Positions 1 through 6,400 of a stretch of 8,236 bases of DNA are shown piece by piece. Source of the stretch: Actinomycetes bacterium (lineage in GTDB: Bacteria > Actinomycetota > Actinomycetes > Propionibacteriales > Propionibacteriaceae); the NCBI GenBank assembly GCA_023437345.1, contig JAEZGC010000325.1, positions 1 to 8,236 on the forward strand, given 5' to 3'. Positions within the stretch are counted from its first letter, which is position 1; every line of letters begins with the position of its first letter. Below the pieces are notes generated by a model. It worked only from the letters and a program-made list of their open reading frames with translations, ran no database searches and had not been told where the DNA came from. A program made the position numbers and the translations under genes.

Positions 1-8
1 CGGCAATC

Positions 9-26
9 GGCCGCGCGCCGGCGGCC
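9..26. promoter_or_regulatory. Inverted repeat upstream of the sixA-like gene
   Basis: GGCCGC-GCGCCG-GCGGCC is a perfect 6-bp inverted repeat with a 6-nt centre. It ends one base before the -10 box of the next gene, so it fills the region between the -35 and -10 positions. It could be an operator, or the terminator hairpin of a gene lying left of the window. The local sequence is almost pure G+C, so chance is a real possibility. Confidence 0.25.
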
Positions 27-27
27 C

Positions 28-33
28 TAGGAT
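28..33 (+). promoter_or_regulatory. -10 box TAGGAT of the sixA-like gene (leaderless layout)
   Basis: TAGGAT fits the actinobacterial housekeeping -10 pattern TANNNT. Only 8 nt separate it from the ATG at 42, so transcription should start at or within a few bases of the start codon. No TTGAC-like -35 is visible. GATGAGG just before the ATG could act as a weak ribosome binding site if the transcript starts further upstream. Confidence 0.55.
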
Positions 34-41
34 GAGGCGTC

Positions 42-539
42 ATGGCAACAAAGACGCTGCTGGTGCTGCGGCACGCCAAGTCCTCCTGGCGCACGCCCGA
101 CGTCGACATCCGCCGGCCGCTCGCCGAGCGGGGGCAGCAGGACGCCCGCACGGCCGGCGCGATCCTGGCCGGGTACCGGCTGGACGTCGTGCTGTGCTCG
201 TCAGCGACGCGGGCCCGGCAGACCTGGGACGAGGCGGTAGTCGGCGGTGCCAGCTGCGGCGACGTCCGCTACAGCGAGGCGATCTACCACGCCTGGGCCG
301 ACGAACTGGTCGGCGAACTGCGTGACCTGCCAGAGGACCTCCCGACGGCGCTGCTCATCGGACACCAGCCGACGCTCAGCGATCTCGTGCTCGGCCTGGC
401 CAAGCCGTCGGAGCTGACCGTGAAGGTCGCCGAGCGATTCCCCACCAGCGCGCTGTGCGTGCTTACCTACCGGGGCGCGTGGCGGACGCTGGGCGAGGGC
501 AAGGCCGCGCTGAAGCGATACGAGATCCCGCGGGGCTGA
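42..539 (+). CDS. SixA-like histidine phosphatase family protein
   Basis: A 165-residue member of the histidine phosphatase (phosphoglycerate mutase-like) superfamily, close in size and motifs to SixA, the phosphohistidine phosphatase first described acting on the ArcB HPt domain. The catalytic RH motif is at R10-H11 (LRHAKSSW). R57 sits in SSATRARQTW, a second phosphate-binding arginine region, and the second catalytic histidine is H108 in IGHQPTLSDL. There is no signal peptide or membrane segment, so it is cytoplasmic. The ATG at 42 is preferred because the RHG motif then starts near residue 10, as in the family, and because it follows a TAGGAT box. The gene is alone on its strand and converges on ahcY. 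Its substrate in actinobacteria is not established; small-molecule phosphatase activity is an alternative to phosphohistidine. Confidence 0.9.
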   Translation: MATKTLLVLRHAKSSWRTPDVDIRRPLAERGQQDARTAGAILAGYRLDVVLCSSATRARQTWDEAVVGGASCGDVRYSEAIYHAWADELVGELRDLPEDLPTALLIGHQPTLSDLVLGLAKPSELTVKVAERFPTSALCVLTYRGAWRTLGEGKAALKRYEIPRG

Positions 540-560
540 GGAGCCGTCCGGCGCGAACGT

Positions 561-615
561 GGTTCCTCCGCACGGGGGGACGGTTCCTCCGCACGCGGGA
601 ACCGTCCCCCTGTGC
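561..615. repeat. Inverted and tandem copies of the GGAACCGTCCCCC repeat; possible bidirectional terminator
   Basis: Two arms, 570-587 (GCACGGGGGGACGGTTCC) and 598-615 (GGAACCGTCCCCCTGTGC), pair over 18 bp around a 10-nt loop with a single G.T wobble at 574/611. In addition GGTTCCTCCGCACG occurs at 561-574 and again at 582-595, a direct repeat with a 21-nt period. The element fills the gap between two convergent genes, so a strong stem could end transcription from both sides, although no T-tract follows. The same unit recurs inside manB, which argues that it is a dispersed repeat rather than a simple terminator. Confidence 0.75.
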
Positions 616-626
616 GGGGATCGCGG

Positions 627-643
627 TCCCCCCGTCCGGGGGA
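627..643 (-). terminator. Short GC hairpin just after the ahcY stop
   Basis: TCCCCC (627-632) pairs with GGGGGA (638-643) around a 5-nt loop, 4 nt beyond the ahcY stop codon. There is no U-tract. It may be part of the ahcY 3' end, in series with the larger inverted repeat at 570-615. Confidence 0.35.
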
Positions 644-647
644 TCGA

Positions 648-2063
<1,416 letters not shown>

Positions 2064-2071
2064 AAGGGAAC

Positions 2072-2077
2072 AGCCTA
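2072..2077 (-). promoter_or_regulatory. -10 box TAGGCT of ahcY (leaderless layout)
   Basis: Reading the minus strand, TAGGCT is followed by 8 nt and then the GTG start of ahcY. No Shine-Dalgarno sequence is present in those 8 nt (GTTCCCTT), which favours a leaderless transcript. No convincing -35 is seen. Confidence 0.55.
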
Positions 2078-2130
2078 CTGGGGCGCACCACCCGGCTCGC
2101 GCGGGTAGTTCGCCGGCCTCGCACCACCGC

Positions 2131-2293
2131 GAGCGCTCGGCGAGCTGAGGAGCTCTCGGCGAGCTCGGAGCCGTCGCGTGGTGGGGTGGCTGGACGGCTC
2201 CCCAAGAGTGAGCGCTCCCCTGACCAGCCGAACGCTCCCTCAGGCGGGTAGCGCTCGCCGCTCTGAGGAGCGCTCGGCGTCTTGGGAGCGCTC
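2131..2293. repeat. Array of GAGCGCTC palindromes in the ahcY upstream region
   Basis: The interval 2064-2299 contains no credible gene. Within it the perfect 8-bp palindrome GAGCGCTC occurs at 2131, 2210, 2268 and 2286, with one- or two-base variants at 2150 (GAGCTCTC), 2230 (GAACGCTC) and 2249 (TAGCGCTC). Start-to-start spacings are 19, then 20, 19, 19 and 18 nt in the right-hand block. The flanks are repeated too: CTGAGGAGCTCTCGGCG at 2145-2161 and CTGAGGAGCGCTCGGCG at 2263-2279 differ at one base, and the unit at 2228-2243 is in the opposite orientation. The array lies 3' of the CDF gene and 5' of ahcY. It could be a multi-site operator, a REP-like element or an RNA-structured terminator region. 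Confidence 0.75.
2167..2201 (-). terminator. 9-bp inverted repeat between the CDF gene and ahcY
   Basis: GGAGCCGTC (2167-2175) and GACGGCTCC (2193-2201) are perfect complements around a 17-nt loop. The stem lies about 100 nt beyond the stop of the CDF gene, the last gene of the manB operon, and about 105 nt before the -10 box of ahcY. It separates the two transcription units and is a candidate operon terminator, but it has no U-tract and may belong to the surrounding repeat array. Confidence 0.4.
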
Positions 2294-2299
2294 GGAGGG

Positions 2300-3277
2300 C
2301 TACGGTTCGCGCGGCGGCTCGGTCGCGGTCCTGGTGTCGACGGTAGAGGTGTCGATGTCGGGTTCGAGGTAGAGCGCCGTGACCTGAGGCTCGGCGGCGC
2401 GGATCGCGGCCTCGGCCGCGTTGATCAATTCGGCCCCCCTGGCCGCCGCCTCGGTCGGCTCGACGCCGATCTTCGCCACGGCGAGCACCTCCTCCGGCCC
2501 TAGGTGGAGCGTCTTGAGGTGGATCACGCGCTGCACCCCGTCCGCCCCGGCCAGGGCGGCACGGATCCGGCCGACCGCCTCGGGTGAGGCAGCCTCACCC
2601 ACCAGCAGGCTCTTCGTCTCGGCGGCGAGCGTGACAGCCACCACGATCAGCAGGACGCCGATCATCGCGGTGCCCGCGACGTCCCACAACTCGTTGTGGG
2701 TGAGCAGCGTCATGCCGACCCCGACCAGCGCAAAGACCAGCCCCAGCAGCGCGGCGAAGTCCTCCAGCAGCACGACCGGCAGTTCCGGCGACTTGGCGGT
2801 GCGAATGAAGCGCAGCCAGCCCTGCCTGCCCTTCAGCGGCCTCGACTCACGGATCGCCGTCCGGAACGACAGCGACTCGGCGACGATCGCCGCGGTCAGC
2901 ACCAGGATCGGCACCCACCACCAGGGCCCCTCCAGCAACTGGTTGGGGTGCCCGGCGAGGATCTCCTCGTACTTGTGGAAGGCCTCGTACAACGCGAACA
3001 GCCCGCCGAGACTGAACAGGATGACCGCGACCAGGAAGGCGAAGACGTAGCGCTCGCGGCCGTAGCCGAACGGGTGCTCCTCACTCGCCGTCCGGGTGGC
3101 CCGCCGGCCGCCGAACAGCAGCAGCGCCTGGTTGCCGGTGTCGGCCACCGAGTGGACGGCCTCGGCCAGCATGGAGGACGCGCCGGTCAGGATCCAGGCG
3201 CCGAACTTGGTCAGGGCGATGAAGCCGTTCGCCGCCATCGCAGCGATGACGGCCTTCGTGCCGCCGTGGGTGCTCAC
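2300..3277 (-). CDS. Cation diffusion facilitator family transporter (ZnT9/SLC30A9-like)
   Basis: A 325-residue inner-membrane secondary transporter that should export a divalent metal such as Zn2+ in exchange for protons. Six membrane segments can be placed at about 8-30, 34-56, 75-97, 121-139, 166-190 and 197-218, followed by a cytoplasmic domain at about 222-310 of the kind that regulates CDF dimers. The metal site in TM2 is H42-x3-D46 (HSVAD). TM5 carries the acidic pair E172-D173 (LLEDFAAL) in place of the usual His/Asp pair. HPFGYGRERYVFAF (68-81) is typical of the ZnT9-like branch. The GTG start overlaps the stop of the upstream SIS gene by 4 nt (GTGA), so translational coupling is likely. 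The metal cannot be read from sequence. Its link to mannose metabolism is positional only. Confidence 0.9.
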   Translation of the reverse strand: MSTHGGTKAVIAAMAANGFIALTKFGAWILTGASSMLAEAVHSVADTGNQALLLFGGRRATRTASEEHPFGYGRERYVFAFLVAVILFSLGGLFALYEAFHKYEEILAGHPNQLLEGPWWWVPILVLTAAIVAESLSFRTAIRESRPLKGRQGWLRFIRTAKSPELPVVLLEDFAALLGLVFALVGVGMTLLTHNELWDVAGTAMIGVLLIVVAVTLAAETKSLLVGEAASPEAVGRIRAALAGADGVQRVIHLKTLHLGPEEVLAVAKIGVEPTEAAARGAELINAAEAAIRAAEPQVTALYLEPDIDTSTVDTRTATEPPREP

Positions 3278-4320
3278 CCTCGGAAGTCTGCCACGTCCCC
3301 GCTGCCCGGACCGGTCCGGGCCAGTCCGATCTGAAGGTAGGCGGCGGTGAACAGCCCCCGGGCCAGCACCCCGACGTACCGCTCCAGCGGGCTTCCATGG
3401 ACGTGGGCGAGCCGCGACACAGTGACATCGCGGGAGGTCGCCAGCCGCTCCAGCCGGAGCCGCTCCTCGGCGGCAGCCTCGTCATCCAGCCCGTCCTCGA
3501 TCATCACCAGACCGGGCCGCAGCCCCGGGGTGGCGTCCTCGAACGGGTCGGCAAAGAGGTCGCGCGGACGGACGGCGGCGACCAGCGGCTCCAGCGCCCC
3601 GGCGTCGGCCGACAGCACCACCCGTCCGGTCGCCGACCGCAGCGCCTCGGAGATCCGCCGGCTGGCGCGGGCGGCCAGGATCGACCCGCCCCAGACCAGC
3701 GGCTGGGCGTCCGCCAGTTCCAGGGCCGCAGTCTTGGCGGGGTTCTGGGTGGCGTCAAGGGTGAGCGAGCAGTCCTCGGCCACCGCGTCGAGGACGTCGG
3801 CGATCTGGTCGGGGTGCGCGGCCGGGCCGAGGCCGAGCCGGTGCAGCGCACTGAGCGTGACCACCGCGGCGGACAGCGGGTCGTCGGTCCGGGTCGGCAG
3901 CAGGGTGGTGGCCGGGGAGGCCGACTGCCGGGCCAGCGGCGAGTCCGCCGGGCAGGCGACCACCAGCCGGGAGCCGCGCCGCACCGCCTCATAGGCGGCG
4001 GCGCACGACTCGAGGCTGCCCCGCCCCATCACCACCACGATGTCCAGCGGCCCCACCCAGCCGGGCAGCCCCAGCCGCGGCCAGGCGACGAAGGGCACCG
4101 GGCAGGTCGGTTCGAGCACGGCGCGCAGCAGCCGGGCCTCGGGGCCGAAGGCGATCACCGCCCGCGGCCGGTCGGTGTCGTCAAGCCCGGCCAGCGCGTC
4201 CTGCGCCCCGGCGGCCTCCCGGCGCACCCGGGCCCCGGCCTCGGCGATCGGCCGCAGCAGGTGGTCGGCGGCCGCCAGCACCTCGGGGTCGTTCAGCCGG
4301 GAGTCGTCGAAGTCGTCCAC
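3274..4320 (-). CDS. SIS-domain protein of the actinobacterial TobH / phosphosugar isomerase-like family
   Basis: A 348-residue cytoplasmic protein resembling the double-SIS phosphoglucose/phosphomannose isomerase family, in the form that sits next to manB in actinobacteria (TobH, Rv3256c, in M. tuberculosis). The N-terminal SIS half covers about 20-150. The C-terminal half contains DATQNPAKTAALELA (N193-P194-A195-K196) and PLVWGGS (207-213), both family signatures. I do not see the HNE-type catalytic histidine motif that bifunctional PGI/PMI enzymes carry after the NPAK region; the matching stretch reads LSADAGALEPLV. Isomerase activity is therefore uncertain, and a sugar-phosphate-binding regulatory role is possible. 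The GTG start lies 6 nt after the Trm112-like stop, and the stop overlaps the CDF gene by 4 nt. Confidence 0.82.
   Translation of the reverse strand: MDDFDDSRLNDPEVLAAADHLLRPIAEAGARVRREAAGAQDALAGLDDTDRPRAVIAFGPEARLLRAVLEPTCPVPFVAWPRLGLPGWVGPLDIVVVMGRGSLESCAAAYEAVRRGSRLVVACPADSPLARQSASPATTLLPTRTDDPLSAAVVTLSALHRLGLGPAAHPDQIADVLDAVAEDCSLTLDATQNPAKTAALELADAQPLVWGGSILAARASRRISEALRSATGRVVLSADAGALEPLVAAVRPRDLFADPFEDATPGLRPGLVMIEDGLDDEAAAEERLRLERLATSRDVTVSRLAHVHGSPLERYVGVLARGLFTAAYLQIGLARTGPGSGDVADFRG
3304..3321. repeat. 18-bp perfect palindrome at the 3' end of the SIS gene
   Basis: GCCCGGACCGGTCCGGGC is its own reverse complement. It lies inside codons near the C-terminus of the SIS protein (ART-GPG-S), about 27 nt before the CDF start codon. 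In RNA it would form a 7-bp stem with a CCGG loop just ahead of the coupled start. Confidence 0.55.
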
Positions 4321-4326
4321 CGCCGG

Positions 4327-4512
4327 CTACCGCGGGCCGGGCCGGCGGGCTTCGTCCACCAGCAGGATCGGGATGCCGTCGCGCACCGGGTAGGCCAGCC
4401 CGCACTCGGCAAGGGTGCACAGCAGTTCGGCCGACTCGTAGTCCCAGGCGAGCTTGGTGTGGCACGAGGGGCACACCAGGATCTCCAGCACCTCGGCGGG
4501 AATGTCTGTCAT
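4327..4512 (-). CDS. Trm112 family small zinc-ribbon protein
   Basis: A 61-residue protein with the fold signature of Trm112/YcaR-type (former DUF343) proteins: C14-P-S-C17 and C32 with C37 form a likely zinc site, followed by the family's AYPVRDGIPILL segment (40-51). Eukaryotic Trm112 activates methyltransferases; the partner of the bacterial versions is generally unknown. The ATG overlaps the manB stop in an ATGA junction and has a good Shine-Dalgarno AAGGAG 4 nt upstream. The gene is the second in the manB operon. An AdoMet-dependent methyltransferase partner is conceivable, but nothing in the window shows one. Confidence 0.92.
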   Translation of the reverse strand: MTDIPAEVLEILVCPSCHTKLAWDYESAELLCTLAECGLAYPVRDGIPILLVDEARRPGPR

Positions 4513-5897
4513 AGCTCTCCTTGTCGGATGACGGCCAGCGCCCTGTCGCGCAGATCGGCCATGGTCTCGGGCTGCCGGGCCTCGACGTTCAGCCTCAGCA
4601 ACGGTTCGGTGTTGGACGCCCGGACGCTGACCAGCCAGCCGTCACCGCGCACGGCAAGGCCGTCGGTCCAGTCGACCCGGCCGTCGCCGGCGAAGGCCTG
4701 CGCCACCTGGGCCATCGTCGCGTCCGGGTCCGACACCACGCTGTTCAGCTCGCCGGAGGCGGCATAGCTCGGCATCGAGTCGGCCAGCCGGGACGGCGGC
4801 AGCGGGGACCGTCCGGCCAGGGCCAGGACGTGCAGCGCGGCAAGCATGCCGGTGTCGGCGCCCCAGAAGTCGCGGAAGTAGTAGTGGCCGGAGTGCTCGC
4901 CGCCGAAGATCGCGCCATGCTCGGCCATCAACGCCTTGAGGTAGGTGTGGCCCACCTTGCCGACTACCAGCCGTCCGCCCGCCTCCGCTACCACGTCGGC
5001 GACCGTGGCCGACGTGACGGTGTTGACCACTATCGCGCCGCCCGGCTCGCGGGCCAGTTCGGCCCTGGCGATCAGCGCGGTCACCACCGACGGGCTGATC
5101 ACCTCGCCGTTCTCGTCGATCAGGAAGCAGCGGTCGGCGTCCCCGTCGAAGACCAGGGCGAGGTCGGCGGCGTGCTCCCGGACGGCGGCCTGGGCGTCGC
5201 GAAGGTTCTCCGGCTCCAGCGGGTTGGGCGGGTGGTTGGGGAAGCTGCCGTCAAGGTCGAGGTGGAGGCCGATCAGCTCGATGTCCAGCGGCCCGAGCAC
5301 GGCCGGGGTGGTGAGCCCCGCCATCCCGTTGCCGGCGTCCACCACCACGCGGAGCCGCCGCAGGCCGGACAGGTCGACCAGCGAGTGGAGGTGGGCGGCG
5401 TAGCCGGGCAGCGTGTCCAGCTCGCGGATCGTCGCAGCGGAACCGTCCCCCTGTGCCAGGGAACCGTCCCCCTGTGCCACGGAACCGTCCCCGGCCAGTG
5501 CGAGCGCCTTGATCCGGGCCATCAGGTCGGGGGTGATCGGGGCGGCGTGCGGCAGGCAGAACTTGACCCCGTTGTACTGGGCCGGGTTGTGGGAGGCGGT
5601 GAACTGGACCGCCGGCAGGCCGGTGGCCCCCGAGGCGTACCAGACCTGGTCGGTGGCGGTGAGCCCGATGTCCACGACGCCGGCGCCGACCGCCATGGCT
5701 CCGGCGGCGAAGGCCCGGCTGAGCTCGAACCCGCCGGCGCGCATGTCACGGCCGATCAAGAACTCCCCGCCGGCCAGGCCGAGCGCGGTGGCGAAGGCGG
5801 CGCCGAGCACCCGGGCACCGGCCTCGTCCCACTCCGGCTGATCGCCAGCGACCAGCCCGCGGATGTCGTTGGCCTTGAAGATCTGCGGCTGCAGCAT
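4509..5897 (-). CDS. manB: Phosphomannomutase/phosphoglucomutase, with an in-frame repeat insertion
   Basis: An alpha-D-phosphohexomutase of 462 residues that should interconvert mannose-6-phosphate and mannose-1-phosphate, the precursor of GDP-mannose for envelope glycans. All four domains are recognisable: an N-terminal region with FKANDIRG (7-14), the phosphoserine loop FTASHNP (S102), the metal-binding loop DGDADR (D251, D253, D255), the sugar-binding loop GGEHSGHYY (332-340), and the phosphate-binding loop RASNTEP (426-432). No catalytic residue is missing. Between domains 1 and 2, residues 136-156 form three seven-residue repeats (GDGSVAQ, GDGSLAQ, GDGSAAT) encoded by a 21-nt nucleotide repeat that also occurs between genes. 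The ATG lies 6 nt after a TAGGCT box, so this is the head of the four-gene operon. Mannose versus glucose preference rests on the context. Confidence 0.95.
   Translation of the reverse strand: MLQPQIFKANDIRGLVAGDQPEWDEAGARVLGAAFATALGLAGGEFLIGRDMRAGGFELSRAFAAGAMAVGAGVVDIGLTATDQVWYASGATGLPAVQFTASHNPAQYNGVKFCLPHAAPITPDLMARIKALALAGDGSVAQGDGSLAQGDGSAATIRELDTLPGYAAHLHSLVDLSGLRRLRVVVDAGNGMAGLTTPAVLGPLDIELIGLHLDLDGSFPNHPPNPLEPENLRDAQAAVREHAADLALVFDGDADRCFLIDENGEVISPSVVTALIARAELAREPGGAIVVNTVTSATVADVVAEAGGRLVVGKVGHTYLKALMAEHGAIFGGEHSGHYYFRDFWGADTGMLAALHVLALAGRSPLPPSRLADSMPSYAASGELNSVVSDPDATMAQVAQAFAGDGRVDWTDGLAVRGDGWLVSVRASNTEPLLRLNVEARQPETMADLRDRALAVIRQGEL
4517..4522 (-). promoter_or_regulatory. Ribosome binding site AAGGAG of the Trm112-like gene
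   Basis: AAGGAG lies inside the last codons of manB, 4 nt ahead of the ATG at 4512. It is the clearest Shine-Dalgarno sequence in the window. It contrasts with the operon heads, which have none, and supports independent initiation at this overlapping start. Confidence 0.65.
5439..5492 (-). repeat. Three 21-nt tandem repeats inside manB
   Basis: On the + strand the units start at 5439, 5460 and 5481. The first two share GGAACCGTCCCCCTGTGCCA and differ only at the 21st base. The third keeps GGAACCGTCCCC and then diverges. Because 21 nt equals seven codons, copy-number changes preserve the manB frame, giving the peptide GDGS-V/L/A-A-Q/T. The same unit appears as inverted copies at 570-615. Confidence 0.9.
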
Positions 5898-5903
5898 GCC
5901 CTC

Positions 5904-5909
5904 AGCCTA
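5904..5909 (-). promoter_or_regulatory. -10 box TAGGCT of the manB operon (leaderless layout)
   Basis: TAGGCT is followed by GAGGGC and then the manB ATG. The 6-nt spacing places the expected transcription start on the A of ATG. GAGGG touches the start too closely to be a normal Shine-Dalgarno. It is the same hexamer as at ahcY. Confidence 0.6.
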
Positions 5910-5959
5910 GAGCCTGACCCTGCCCGGCACCGGCGAGGGTTCCGCGATGCCACGCGCCG

Positions 5960-5971
5960 GGTCGCGCGACC
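5960..5971. other. 12-bp palindrome between DUF3499 and manB
   Basis: GGTCGCGCGACC is a perfect palindrome in the 86-bp gap, 12 nt past the DUF3499 stop and about 50 nt ahead of the manB -10 box. It could be a weak terminator for DUF3499 or an operator of the manB promoter. Its short length makes either call tentative. Confidence 0.25.
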
Positions 5972-5983
5972 GGGAGCGCATGC

Positions 5984-6328
5984 TCAGTCAGGGTCGGCGA
6001 CCACAGCCAGGTGGCCCTTGCGGCGGGTGGTCGCCGGGGCCGGCTCGGGGTCGAGGCCGGACAGGCCGACCCTGCGGACCGCCTCCGCGAGCGCCATCAG
6101 GTCGTCAGACCCGGGTCGGCGTCTGTCCACCTCGTCCGGCAGCCGGATCACCTCCCAGCCGCGGGGCGCGCTCAGGTTGCGGGAGTGATCGGAGCACAGG
6201 TCGTAGCAGCCCGGCTCGGCGCGCAGCGCCAACGGCCCCAGCACCGCTGTGGAGTCGGCGTACACGTAGGTGAGCGTCGCCATCGCGGGCCGTGAGCACG
6301 TCGAGCGCGAGCAGCGTCGATTGGTCAC
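5984..6328 (-). CDS. DUF3499 family protein, cysteine-rich, zinc-ribbon-like
   Basis: A 114-residue actinobacterial protein of unknown function (Rv3258c-like in mycobacteria). The N-terminus RRCSRSTCSRPAMATLTYVY carries C6 and C11, and a second knuckle EPGCYDLCSDH has C41, C45 and H48, so a zinc site is likely. It continues with the conserved APRGWEVIRL (54-63). The C-terminal third is variable and charged. From memory, the second knuckle usually reads EPHxYDLC, so the Gly-Cys here would be a local variation. The GTG start is preferred because it gives the family's short N-terminus and follows a TAGCGT box at 6 nt. The gene is transcribed toward manB, which has its own promoter 86 bp downstream. 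Confidence 0.88.
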   Translation of the reverse strand: MTNRRCSRSTCSRPAMATLTYVYADSTAVLGPLALRAEPGCYDLCSDHSRNLSAPRGWEVIRLPDEVDRRRPGSDDLMALAEAVRRVGLSGLDPEPAPATTRRKGHLAVVADPD

Positions 6329-6334
6329 CAGGCC

Positions 6335-6340
6335 ACGCTA
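6335..6340 (-). promoter_or_regulatory. -10 box TAGCGT of DUF3499 (leaderless layout)
   Basis: On the minus strand TAGCGT is followed by GGCCTG and then the GTG start at 6328, a 6-nt spacing that predicts a transcript starting at the G of GTG. No Shine-Dalgarno is present. Confidence 0.55.
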
Positions 6341-6348
6341 GCGGCGAC

Positions 6349-6367
6349 CTGCCGCAGCGGGCGGCAG
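6349..6367. promoter_or_regulatory. Inverted repeat in the divergent DUF3499 / zincin-like promoter region
   Basis: CTGCCGC-AGCGG-GCGGCAG is a perfect 7-bp inverted repeat with a 5-nt centre. It lies between the two divergent -10 boxes at 6335-6340 and 6389-6394 and covers or abuts the expected -35 zones of both. That is the position of an operator shared by the two genes, but no known regulator's site is recognised. Confidence 0.4.
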
Positions 6368-6388
6368 GCAGCCCCGGTGTCGCGCCGA

Positions 6389-6394
6389 TATCGT
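6389..6394 (+). promoter_or_regulatory. -10 box TATCGT of the zincin-like gene (leaderless layout)
   Basis: TATCGT is followed by six G residues and then the ATG at 6401. The spacing matches that at manB and DUF3499. The G run abuts the ATG and is poorly placed as a ribosome binding site. Confidence 0.5.
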
Positions 6395-6400
6395 GGGGGG

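Noticed and set aside
2131..2293. SAH riboswitch ahead of ahcY
   Set aside because: GAGGAGCGCT at 2266-2274 resembles the SAH riboswitch core as I remember it, and ahcY is the right gene. The match is on the strand opposite to ahcY, it is repeated several times, and the required paired GCCAGGCTCG-type partner is not found. I treat it as part of the palindrome array.
2178..2372. A small + strand gene of 64 codons between the CDF gene and ahcY
   Set aside because: It is made mostly of the palindrome array translated, overlaps the 3' end of the CDF gene in antisense, and has no ribosome binding site or promoter box.
3397..4767. A 456-codon + strand frame opposite the SIS and Trm112-like genes
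   Set aside because: Its composition is the usual antisense R/G/Q/P-rich pattern, and it crosses two real gene boundaries that have coupled starts and stops.
4805..4822. Further copy of the GGAACCGTCC repeat in manB
   Set aside because: GGGACCGTCC-GGCCAG resembles the third repeat unit at 5481, but it lacks the CCCCTGTGCC half and encodes an ordinary LAGRSPL stretch. Coincidence in GC-rich sequence is the simpler reading.
5439..5492. CRISPR array
   Set aside because: The units are directly abutting 21-nt tandem repeats with no unique spacers, inside a coding gene and with no cas genes.
4521..6188. A 555-codon open frame on the + strand, longer than manB
   Set aside because: It runs antisense to manB and DUF3499, which show complete family motifs. 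The antisense product is a low-complexity G/R/V/Q-rich sequence with no recognisable domain, typical of GC-rich shadow frames.
6377..6400. Earlier GTG start for the zincin-like gene, adding 8 residues
   Set aside because: The TATCGT box would then lie inside the coding region, and the family N-terminus begins close to RDRH. The ATG at 6401 fits both better.
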